From Dictyophora rubrovolvata (taxonomy: Eukaryota; Basidiomycota; Agaricomycetes; Phallales; Phallaceae), in assembly GCA_029959195.1 (NCBI GenBank), contig CP114120.1:1798001-1862000 (forward strand): 64,000 nt of DNA, given 5' to 3'. This document shows, piece by piece, positions 11,490 to 22,569 of this stretch (the stretch's first letter is position 1; each line of letters starts with the position of its first letter). A program made the position numbers and the translations under genes. The notes beneath the pieces are model-generated. The model saw only the letters and a list, made by a program, of their open reading frames with translations. It was not told the origin of the DNA and did no database searches.

Positions 11490-14209
11490 TTAAAAAACCG
11501 CTGCGTCTCGGAGAAATAGTCGACCTTCTTCTTGCTTTGTCCAACGAGCTACCGCATTGGCCGCGGTAACTGCTGCGTTTTTGGGTATCATTGGTGATAG
11601 AGCGATATACAATTCAAACGGTTGTGTAACCTAAGATTGTGTGTGTTTTCCGTAAATCCGCCATATGAAACGTCATGTAGAAATATAATCTCTTACCCAA
11701 CCAAGAACTGCTTCTTTGTTAGTTCGAACGTACTGCAATTTAAGAGGCCCCCCTTGTCCCGATTTAGCATGCATAGCATCGTGCACTTTTTGATACAAAG
11801 TGATTAGACTGAATCATTTGGATTCAACTTGTCATCCTAGAGATATACTATCAAAAAACATCCTTACCGATGCCGGTTGCTCTCCATTTGATAATCGTCT
11901 TCCCATGTGGGACAAGTTATCTGGACGTGTAATCGGCTTTTATAAATAAAGTGCCGTAATCCAGGAATGCCCAGATTAGAACATTGATACGGGTTGATTT
12001 TGATCGCCTTTCGAAGTTGCGCTACTAATCCATTTGTTTCTAGTCGCTGATCACATTGGTAAGATAAGGACCCAGAATAAAAACTAGTAAAAAAAAAAGG
12101 AGTCATTTCCGTACCTTCACAACACTCTCGCCCCAATTACGCACACCATCGAATTCTCCGCCGCCACATATTGTTACAAGAACAAGACTTCCTTCATTAG
12201 GCTCGGAAACGGACACCAAATTATTACTTGTCCTGTCAGCTACATCAGCAGTATCATCTGAGGATGTTGCATAGTCCCCTTGGTCAATACCAGTGATACC
12301 ATAGGCGGAATGTGCTGAACTCGTCTCGGAGGCAGGTGTTGTCGTTGTCGCTGTGTGCACTACATTGAAATCTGCTGAATTGTTTTTCCCTTTATTCCAT
12401 AGAGCCGTGTCTTGAGAATCATCTGCTTCTATGAAATTTACGTATGCATGAACGAAACCTTGGGGGTTGAACTTGGGTAAGCAAATAGGCAACCATGACG
12501 CGGAATTCGCCGCGACCGAGGGGGTATGTACAGCGTTTATTAGAATCTGGAGATCTTGAATAATCGTGAGCACCCTGATAGACAAAGCAAATATAGAACT
12601 GTGAGAGCTCACCCGAGGGATGGATACTATGTCGTTTGGGACGGACAATTGTGATAAGTTTATTACCCGATATTAAAAGGATGTAAAGTATATCCTGAAA
12701 GGGAAATTATATAAACCAGTCTCTGAATATCGGTCTTTTTTTTCAGAATGCTGCCTACCAAGCTTGCGGTTTTAGATGGAACTAGAAAATCTCCAACCCG
12801 TGACCTAACCATTGGATCCATGCGTACTACTGATAAGGCAGATAATGTAATTTGTAAGGCAATGCTGCTTTGCAGACGTAAAATCATGGTATTGATGAAC
12901 GATTCAGTGCCTAGTAATTAATGATCAGAGTCAAAGAAAAAGGACAAACAACGAACGAAAACCTCACCGTCGAGGAGCCGTCTTAAATCGAAATTAGACC
13001 GCCTTTCGAATATTCGACGAAGCTGGGAACCAGTTAAGATGCTTATAACTTGTAAATGAAGAAATTCCAAATGCAGTCGTGCCTGCATGGAAGTTAGGAA
13101 AATAAGATCACTTTGGAAGAAAGACTGCTAGGTTGTTCTGCATACCACGCTCTCAGGCTCCCCCCACTCGCTGATCACAATATAATATAAAGGGGACTTG
13201 AGATAAAAAGTTATGCAAGTAGATCCTGCTTGAATGCGACGCAATCTATCCTGTTTAGGAGTATTTGCTGATATTGACTCGTCTGCGAATACCGAGATTA
13301 AAGCAGATGTGATACCCGTGATTGAAACGATATCTTCAACAGCATCACTCGGCCGACTATGAAGAATTGCAGTTGGGAATGAGACTTATTCGAAATGATG
13401 TTGGTGGTGATTGACCTTACAAAAACAGGCTTTCCAGCATCTGTAAAAACAAAATATTGGCGTTGCGGATATTGTTCTTCTGAAATGGCTCATTTTAGTC
13501 TCTGTAAAGGCGTGTTGAAATTGGGAGAAAAAAAATAGAAGGCGAAAGGTCCAATTTCCAGTAATTTTCGGAATTGTACTATTCCACAACTTTTTCAACA
13601 TACCTAAAATTTTAATGGCTTTGTCCACGATAAGAGGTTCGGAAACACGCGTTCGGAAAGGTGGAGGAGGGTCTGAGTCAAATGATAAATTACTCTATTG
13701 AGAGACGACATCGATAATCGACGTAGCGTACTCGAATCTTTGCTATTCAAAGTCCTCCTCAATTGTTCACGTAAAGCTTTCTTCCTCTCCTCACTGTCTT
13801 CAGAAGAGCCTGTGAATATTCCCCCAACTTGTTCCTCATCCTCGGCAACATCTGGATCATTATCTTCTGCGTCCCGAATAATAAGAGCATTATTATCTAA
13901 ACGAAGATCAATCACTGAAGAAGTAGGGCTAGGAACGGCAGTCGACATCGCAGATGGATTGTTAACTCGAGGAGGAAGCGGTGTTGATGAACCTTGTGAC
14001 ATGATGTGGGGTTGCGAGACTTTGCCTGGGAGTGGCGGGGCAGAGGGCGACCGCAATGAGAGCAAGCGTTCTCGAGTGCGCCGTCGCGATTGACCAGGCG
14101 ACGGTGGCCTCGATGTCGGTCGAGACGTTGTCGACGGCGACATCATCCAAGACGATGGCAATGCAGCGACTGAACCCAATTTGAACTTTTGGAACTCCGA
14201 CGTAGTCAT
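11490..14209 (-). CDS. MON1: Vacuolar fusion protein MON1
   Basis: Subunit of the Mon1-Ccz1 complex, the exchange factor that activates the Rab7 homologue Ypt7 on late endosomes and autophagosomes. Eleven exons: 13732-14209, 13604-13672, 13416-13479, 13146-13356, 12968-13082, 12759-12910, 12613-12694, 12115-12554, 11868-12046, 11697-11808, 11490-11630; 680 residues, all phases closing. After about 180 disordered residues the first longin domain begins (QYFVFTDAGKPVF, SITGITSALISVF). Then follow RRIQAGSTCITFYLKSPLYY, the second domain (DILYILLISGNKLITIVRPK, RHSIHPSDLQILINAV), the Mon1 signature WLPICLPKFNPQGFVHAYV, LGIPGLRHFIYKSR, and the third domain ending VTQPFELYIALSP. Intron 2 is long (124 bases) for this genome. 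Identity is clear from several conserved blocks. Confidence 0.93.
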
Positions 14210-15619
14210 GCGTGAGCGGCACTATGATTGGCTAGCGCACTTTAAGCTACTAATTTCCGATTTCCCTTACATCTAGCTAGAATCAATGAAAGTTCAACTT
14301 GATAATATACTTCTATGACACAGTGATAGATAGACTATCTAAATATATAACCAACTGACAGCCGAGATATTATACATAAATGAACATAGTTTTTTTAGTA
14401 CTCGAGGCGGCGATCTCAGTCTTGAGAAATCATTCATTATACAAGGCGTGGGCTGACAAGTTGATGGTACTAGTTCTGATTAGTATTTAATTCACATGGC
14501 ACTGCCAAATTGTCATGATTCTTCGGTGATATTTTTGCTTGCAGAAGCCAGTCGGACGCGGAAACGGAACACTAGAAATCTGTGCAATTGGGAAATTAAC
14601 AGGTAAGGATAAAAAGACTGAGAATTCGTCAAGAGAACATCAGCAGTGGCACAGCAATATACTTACTCAGCGCAAATGAGATATCATGAAGAGAGTTAGA
14701 TATCGCGTGATCCCGTGTGTCTATGGAGAAGCGTTAGAGAAGTGAACGAAGTCGTAGATAAGCGTGACATACCACCGATTTTTTTTTTTGCCACTAGTCA
14801 CGAAGTCAAGTACAAGACTTCTAAGAGATTGTCAATACGCTAGAAGGTTGCATGCGCCTTCGGTTGTCAACGCATACCTCAGGCCTTAGTACTATATCCG
14901 TATACGGATGAACCTAATCAATCCATGGTTTAGCGGAAGCGAGTCCAGTCATACCAAATACCTTGGAAACAATCTTCATTATTATTTTCCAACTTGAATC
15001 CACTAGTGGACAGATGAAGAAGCATCATGATCATATGTGTCGAACCGTATTCGAACCCGGCATCCGGCCGTCTTCAGTAACCGGGTAACCGAGAACTTTG
15101 ACCTCATACCGTGACAGCAGACTGAGAAAGACTTAAGGTTAGATGCCTATTTTGTCGTATACAGTGAGATTAGGGAGAGAATATCGATCAGCGTGGCCAT
15201 CAATTGAATTCGCTGACACAAATTGCCCGAGCATTGTATTTCTGAGCTGTAGGTGAACGGGAATGCACGAGAAGATGACGATAAGTAAAAAGAGAGTCTT
15301 AATAGATCTCAGTCAATGCACGACAGTGAATAATAATAATAGTATGATTCTCACCGAATGACAAGCAGAAACATACATGAAAATTAATTTGTACTATGTG
15401 ACGGTGTCGATTAAGGTTTTTTGGAGTCCGATCGTTCCGAGAAAATCACGGTTGTGGTGAGAAAAGTCTGTCGGAGTGACCCGACTGTGCAAGCTAAACT
15501 TACAAGAACCAATTATCATACCGACCTCTACACTCGACCTAGTCACTCTCTTTTCGAGTCAAAATTTATCTTGCTTTATTTCGCTTTGGTCTTTGAAGTC
15601 ACCCCTTGGATTATTGTCC
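14210..15619. other. Divergent intergenic region, MON1 / Zn2Cys6 factor
   Basis: Promoters of both outward-reading genes should lie here. Apart from a tRNA-like patch near 15000-15110 (listed separately) I see AT-rich sequence, short palindromes such as TATCCGTATACGGAT near 14896, and no coding exon. Confidence 0.45.
15030..15108 (-). other. tRNA-like or SINE-like relic, weak
   Basis: On the minus strand this patch contains CGGTTACCCGGTTACTGAAGA followed by GGGTTCGAATACGG. The first part resembles a tRNA-Phe anticodon loop (CTGAAGA) and carries a CGGTTAC direct repeat; the second resembles a Pol III B box (GGTTCGANNCC). A full cloverleaf does not form: the T stem mispairs and the acceptor ends do not match. 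It could be a decayed tRNA or the head of a tRNA-derived SINE; chance is also possible. Confidence 0.2.
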
Positions 15620-18600
15620 ATGCCAAGACTTCATGACAATTCGTCAGCCAAGGAACAGGCTTTTCTAGATCGTCTGGACAGTAGGATTCACGCAAAAGAT
15701 GCCAAACGTTCCTTTCCACCTCACGCAAATCCTACTGATTTTCGCTCTGATCAAAATTTTCATGCTCATGGTCAAGTGGCGGGCCCCTCACGAGCATCTA
15801 ATAATCCAAGTTCAACAAGTAAGCTCCTAGCTAGACCCCTCTCCACACATGTTCTTAACGTTTCCTAGATCCTTTTGGATTTGACGTCGACTATTTAACC
15901 CATGCCAACGTCCAGCACCCCCAGCATCAGTCTCTTTACTCATATGAATCTTCGTCTCTCGAGACACCATCCACCGGCACACACTCTTACTCTGAAAATG
16001 CTTCTTCATTACCCCTCCTTCCCTCCCATCCAGCTTTTCCTCCAAAATCTCCTTGCTATGCGCCCCCCCTGACGACAGACCAACTTAGAGACCTCGATCA
16101 GTGGGCAGCTTATTCGCCTCCGGCAATATCGGACGTAAGTGACCCTGCGTCATTGTTTAAATCACATCCCTCGGAGCTGAAGATCCAAACCCGGCCGCCA
16201 TCCATAAGCCAACAACACCCCAAGGATTTCCCTTCTCTTTACTCACAAGCAATAACCCCTTCCAACCCTGCCAATTTTCCCCAGAGGGACCAGCAGACCC
16301 CAGTGAAATTGGGGCCAAACGGTTTGGCCGAAGATCAGCCTCCAACTGCCCAAGGAAAATTACGCACAAGGGTTTATGTTGCTTGTTTGCAGTGGTGAGC
16401 TTGTAATTTTCAAGAAGGCGACATATTTATTAAACTAATTTATTTATTTTGTTATTAGCCGATCTAGAAAGATTCGCTGTGACGGCGCAAAGCCCAAATG
16501 CCAAAAGTGCCTCAGGAGAGCCAATGACTGCGATTATGACGCAGCTCCTAAACGGCGTGGCCCAGATAAAAGGCCCGGTGCTAGGCAACGGACGAGTAAA
16601 AAAGCAAAACCCGTCAAAGAGGAAGTCGCCAGGACAGAAGACGAAACTGAAATCGCAGCAAAGAGAGAACCCGTTGAAGAAATTAATTCCTCTTCTTTGA
16701 ACCCGTGTCCCGGTCCGGATTCAAACCCACTACCCTTAGTCCACACTTTACTTCCTCTCCAAAATTATGAACCCTACGATTTGGATGCCCATAGAGGTTC
16801 TGTGTCAAGCTCTGTTGAATTTCCAACCACACCAGTGGATGGTTCCGAGGTCACGTTATCTTTATCTTCGGCATCCACCCACACGGAAGCACCAAATATA
16901 TCTTTCCGTCCAGAACGGGTCGATGAGTCCCGTCGCTTCCTCCGCTTATTGCCTGAATCAGTAAGTTTCTAAAATACCCGTCTCACTTAACCGGTGGTCT
17001 TTTTTAATTTTGTTGTCTCCTCCAGTCGTTGCCATCAAACAAACTATCATTAAATCTTTCACTCGGCTCCAATTGTAATTCGGCATCAAAAATAGAAATT
17101 CGTAACAAAGTACTATCGCGGGTAGATTTTGAGCTCCTTTATCGTGAACACAACCAAGTGCTTCCTCTTCCTGATGATCATGAATATCACGACCAGGATG
17201 AAATTGGACCAGAACCTTCATTGGAATATTCGCGAAAGACTTGGTGGGACAGTTTGGTGTCCGTCTATGTCCCTGGAGGCGACAGAGTTGCAAGGCTGGT
17301 CGTTTGTTTTGTTTTGTTTCGAAACGCACATTCTGACGGTTTTACAGCTCGCGTCAAATACTTTCCGACTTAAGCTTCTTGTATGCTTTCATTTCATATT
17401 TTAACAAGCTATTTGTTGATTCGTAAATCTTAGATTTAGAGCGAGCAATTATTTCTTTAGCTTTATTAACGTTCCGGTGTGTATCATATCATTCATCAAG
17501 AATCGTTGAGTTCCAACTCGTATTGCAAGCTGTTTTTTAGTATTTTTTGTAATCCCGTGGAACGTGACAAGATGCAGCCGTCGCTTGTATTGTCCATGCT
17601 TGCCATGTCGGTATTTATGAGGTCTAGTGAAATAGATCAAGGAAATGCTGGCAGAATGCGTGCCCTATGGTTACGAGATGCCGCGCAGAGCTCTTTGGAG
17701 GCCAGCATGAATGCACGATGGCTCGATCCGACACTGGGTCAGACCGCTTGGGTAAGAGTTTTCATAAAGCCGAGTCCTTTTTCTTCTTCTAAGTCCTAAT
17801 TTCGTAGCTCTTGGCCCTATTCGAGTTATGTACGCATCCTCTTCACTGTGCCGAACGGGCACACTCGGCGATGGTCATACTTGACTCCATTATCCGGTCC
17901 TTAAGACTGACTTCGATCGATGAGCACGATTTCAGGGTCTCAAAATTTGATCCACGCAATGCTCCAATTGTTCAGGTTCCCGTGTCATCACGAGTCGCCA
18001 GTAAACAGGGCTGCTGCTGCGCTTCGTTAACACTAGGCCACAATTCCCGTGCCAGTCATCAACATACGCCTTTATGGGTTGCATCAGCAGCATGGAATCC
18101 TGATTGGACAGTGGCTGAGATCAGGAAAGAAGAAAGTCGACGGTTGTGTTGGAGTACCTTGCAAATTGCCGCAGGACATACCGCTCATGCCGCCGCTTTT
18201 TCTTGTCCTCCTTTGGATTATTACTGCGTCCAACCGTCTAATGTATGTGTGGCTCACGTGAAAAGTAGACTTTACACTTAATTCTTTTCATTTCTTTTGT
18301 TCTCGCAGTATTCTTTGTTGTTCCCTGGAGAGGCGTTATTACAATCCCCTTCTTACGCGATATCACATTCGCCTAAAGAATCGATTTGGGCCTTATATTC
18401 TCGTACCATGTTGCTATGGAATAGCTGTCTCCGTATGCGCGAAAACCCCGTCAGCGATGCGGAGAAGGTAAACTTTGCAGTCAACGCCTGGATAGAAACG
18501 ACTGTAATCGAGGATGCTTTAAACGCTCATACTTGCGGCTGCGATCAAGCTTTCCTATTCCAAGGGCGGGAGTTTTTGTTCATGTAAGCTTTTTCTAGCT

Positions 18601-19326
18601 ATCGGTATTATGCTATTATTTTTAATTTTTAATTTTTAAAAAACCAGTACAAGAATGTGTATTTCATACGAGTTTCGCAGGTTTATTCCACACCCCGAGT
18701 CGTTAGTAATATTTTCGCCTACTATTGGTGCATCTCAAATTATTTTTTAGGGACTTCGACGGTTTATTCAATCGTAGAAAGGCGGAAGAATGGCGTGAGT
18801 TTTTTTTTATCGATGTCGCTTTTCTCCATGCACTCAACCTTTCGTGTAGTCGTCAAGCAAGCTAGTATCGCCAAGCGAGTTATGCAAGGATTACATACCG
18901 TCACTGGACATAAGAACAATGTGCTGGCCCAAAGACCCTTTTTCATTTGGTGGTTCATGGGTCAAGTTGCAAGGTAATCAGGTTTCCTTTTTATTATTGA
19001 AAGGCTTTATGAAATCACCTGGGCTAGATGCTTGATGTTATGGCAGCTGGATAATTCACTAACTATTGCTCTGGGAGTTTGTGAGGCCTTTTTTGCACCT
19101 ATTGATTACCTCTCTTGTTTATGGCCTTGTCCGAGTATGATTTTGTCATTGTTGTCGATCACAAACTTCCCACTTTGATTTTTTTTTTTTGACAGTTCAA
19201 CGGGAACGATATCTAGATCTACATTTACGCTTGTGTCGAGCCTGCCAAGTGACAGGTCTTCCATCACCGCCATCACCAAATTTCGATCTCTTTGCGCCCG
19301 GCTCGCCTCCGGTCCCTGTTGTGTAA
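15620..19326 (+). CDS. Zn2Cys6 transcription factor with fungal-specific TF domain
   Basis: Fourteen exons: 15620-15818, 15869-16394, 16459-16960, 17026-17294, 17348-17380, 17434-17478, 17541-17751, 17808-18242, 18309-18583, 18648-18701, 18751-18794, 18850-18973, 19028-19134, 19196-19326; 984 residues. The binuclear cluster is ACLQC-RSRKIRCDGAKPKC-QKCLRRANDC, with an intron inside the codon of the second cysteine, and is followed by basic PKRRGPDKRPG. The large C-terminal half is the fungal transcription-factor domain (RKTWWDSL, LFRASNYFFSF, NARWLDPTLGQTAWLLALFE, HPLHCAERAHSAM, RRLCWSTLQIAAGH, FLFQGREFLF, RVMQGLHTVTGH, PFFIWWFMGQVARCL). This arrangement is a conserved Agaricomycete regulator of unknown target. 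Intron 4 only closes the phase with a GC donor (GCTGGT), so that junction is the weakest. Confidence 0.88.
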
Positions 19327-20133
19327 CGTAACACGTTATTTTCATTGTCCTCTTCCACGATTTCCTCTATATCCCCAGACTGAACTCTTTTTCTGTATCT
19401 TTATAGTCGCTCTGATTTTTATACTGTATTCGTAGCCTATCACAGAACTCGCAAGTTCTAACGTCCTGTACCGTGCATGTTGCGGGTGCGCCGTCGTTGC
19501 AATCGCGCTCTGTCACAGCTGTCACACGCGTTCAATTTCACTGCACGCGCACGCGTTTCGACATGTATGCCCGGAAAATAGTTTGACAGTGACAATCTAG
19601 GAAAAAAATATTTAAATGTATTTTGGAGTAGCTTTACTCTCTATAATAGAACACTCGATATATTTTAACGATCTAGGTACATACTCGCTTGTCATTGATA
19701 GATCAGAATATTTGAATATGATTGATGCCTAAGCCTAATGACTCGGATAAAGTATCCTCTCTCCCGATTTTTAGCCAAATGAAACTTATAGCATTTCAAG
19801 TTAGAGTAGATTTGTAAATTGCAACCAGATGTTTTGATGAGGCAAAAAAATTATTTAAACTTGCCAACTACTATACAAGTTAGTCGCATAATTTTATAAA
19901 TGTGTAAATATACAAAAGGTGCCGATTTTATTGACGCCACATTTGGGCGAAATTCATTCAATATATTATTGCGCAAAGTTGGTCTGGCCTCTGACTCGGA
20001 CTCCCTCAAAAGGAGCCGTGGGAATTACGTAAACTTCCGAGTGACGTTGGAAATTTCCGACAACTTGAATTGGTCCTGTGGAACCCTTCTGTTGTTTCTT
20101 CCACCTTTGACAATCTCTGCCAGCAACTACCAC
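19327..20133. other. Intergenic region between Zn2Cys6 factor and CHFR-like gene
   Basis: Holds the 3' end of the factor gene and the promoter of the next, same-strand gene. A GC-rich patch with repeated CACGCG/CGCGTT words lies near 19520-19565. The reading frame of the next gene is open upstream to 19900 but lacks conserved features there. Confidence 0.45.
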
Positions 20134-22569
20134 ATGTCACCGATACATTCACAGGTGGAACGGTCATCAGCCTCGCTGAAGCGTCGGCGCGCCTCTTCTG
20201 CACCTTGCGAGGACGAAGCCATCCGAAACAGCAAGAGGTCTCGAAGCGATGTAGATCGTTCTTCCATCAAGCCTTTTCCAATACTCGGTTTTCAAGGCGA
20301 CGAATCGTTGAATAACGAGATCAACAAGATTGATAAAGGAAAGGCGAAACCTGAACCTTCTCCTGAGGTCGGTTGTCTTACATCGCCCGACATGACGTTG
20401 TCGAACAAATCAGTCATTGAAGAACTGGCTGCGGTTAGTCCAAAGAGTATCATTCCAATTGGAAACACCGTAAATTAAATTACTGTTGTATAGGAATTGA
20501 AATGCGGTTGCTGTACTGAACTGTGCTATAACGTATGTTGTGGCGATTCTAACAAACGTCATCCGCTCTTCTCACATTATTACTTTTTGAAGCCGGTTGT
20601 TGTGAACCCCTGCCAACATTACTTTTGCGGAAGGTGATTCCTGCTTTTAAAGAACCATTGTAAATTTCCGTGGCTAACGTTGTTTCTTTGAACAATAGCT
20701 GTTGTGTTCTATGGGTTCAGGTATACTCATTGTCTCGTTCTATTCATTTTGCTAACCACGCTGTTAATACCTGTTTTCATAGCACGGCGGAACTAACTGT
20801 CCTGCCTGTCGTGGCGTTTCAACCTCCGTCGTTCCATCCAGAGTGGTTCAGGCTATGATAAGCATGTTACTCCGATTGGATCCATCTAAGGCTCGAACTG
20901 AGGGTGAACGGATGCAAGCAGATAAAGTATACAAATGCGGAACGCCTCTTATAGTAATGATTACGTTTCAGCCGCTACGTATTCAAATGCTTATCATCGC
21001 TGTAGTTACCAGCTCCGAGACCCAAATCTCCTGAACCGAATTTGGAAGCACCCAATGACAACCTGGCTCGACCTTGCCCAACCTGTCTTCCTGGAAACCC
21101 TTACGGCTGGCAATGCCCCATCCCAATTCAAGACCCCATTGCTAACCCTGATGCTGCTTTTGACTTGGATGATGGAAGCCCTCCTGGTCATGCATTTTGT
21201 GGGAACTGCGATCAATTACATAACGTGGGGGCACCTTCCACTACCAAATGCGATTTCTGTCAGGTTTCCTTTTGTGGAATTGAAATTCAAACACGATGTT
21301 GCGCGTTAGGGTTATTGTCTCAGCAAGCACACGGCTTAAGTGACATACCTGATATTATTGTTAACGGAACTATATACGAGCGGTTCAATGAAAACACCGT
21401 AGAGGTACGCGGTTTGCTCATCATATTACGAAAGAGTTGCGTTTATGTCCTCATTAGGTAGATATCATGTTGGATTATCTCCGTGCCAGCCACATTTCTC
21501 TGCGTTCTGTTTACCGAGACGTGCGCTGCTTTTTAATTTTTTCCCTCTCTACTGTTGTCTTAGTCCAGTTTTACGTTTGACAGATTGTTTCACATTTTAT
21601 GAAACACCCTCAGGCATTTACTGCCCTCATTGATAACGGGGCTTTCGATGATATACACAATGTTTCTAGCAGTGAAGATCCTGATCCGACTGCGCCGCGC
21701 CGTAGGATTTGTAGACTGTGTGCGGCTCAGGTTTTGATATATGGACTGAAAGGATGGTGGATCCGTGAACGTAGGAAAGCTAAAATATCCGGGGCTTTTG
21801 TAATAAGAGAGGATTGTCAACATGGAGAGAATTGTGGGAGACAAGCTGATCCAAGTATATTTAATTTATTTGCTATGCCTATAGAACTTGACTAACTGTA
21901 GACCTAGGTCATGCTAAAGAGTGTAAGTTTGAAGGTTTGGATAGGCTTATCCATATTTGTTTACTGAAGGGCTGTCTAGTCAACCATATTATATTTGACC
22001 CATATAACACGTCTAATACTGGTGACGCGAATGTGGGGCCTCAGGCTGCAGCTTCAAATTCCAATTCAGGACCGTCAGGTAGTTCGTCCAGTGGGGCGGG
22101 ACGTGAACAATCACCACACAATGGCGTTGCTTCACGCGCCGTTCCGTTTTCTATCTTAATGCCTTTTCCTATCTCACGACCCAATCTGGCAGAAGGGGTT
22201 GAAGTGGATGAGGACATTTTTCCCCCACCTATACCGGAGCATAATAATACTTCAGAAACTTCTTTTCCGGGGTCAAGATATATGACTATTTCTTTCCCTT
22301 TTGACAATACAAATCCGGATGGTGACCCCGCAGTTAGGGATGATGAAATCAATAGCAGTGCTAGCGGGCAGGCAATGGTTGCTCAGAACCAGAACACTCA
22401 GCGCGGTGTTGGTGGTGACTACCCCGAAGGACAAGGTCAGTCAACATTCCTCAAGTCTTCCGGTCCGCTTTATATCTTGCCAGATGCTTCAGGTCTTGTG
22501 ACATCGGGGAGTAGCATGATATCTTCGTCTTCAAGGCTGTTATCCCCAGTATTTCCTACTTCTACCTAG
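20134..22569 (+). CDS. CHFR-like RING E3 ubiquitin ligase with PBZ finger
   Basis: Ten exons: 20134-20433, 20494-20532, 20593-20633, 20699-20720, 20783-20926, 21006-21404, 21458-21520, 21584-21854, 21902-21922, 21980-22569; 629 residues, phases closing. Residues about 102-155 are a RING finger (LKCGCCTELCYNPV, PCQHYFCGSC, TNCPACRG). Residues about 205-320 are the cysteine-rich region typical of CHFR (RPCPTCLPGNPYGWQCP, FDLDDGSPPGHAFCGNC, TTKCDFCQVSFCG). At about 413-437 a PAR-binding zinc finger is assembled over two introns (C-x5-C-x-RQ-x8-H-x5-H; HAKEFNH). CHFR proteins are mitotic-checkpoint E3 ligases; this one has no N-terminal FHA domain, and the first 100 residues are basic and disordered. 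The C-terminal 190 residues are Ser/Pro-rich. The start is the first ATG of an exon that also contains KRRR and KRSR basic patches. Confidence 0.85.
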
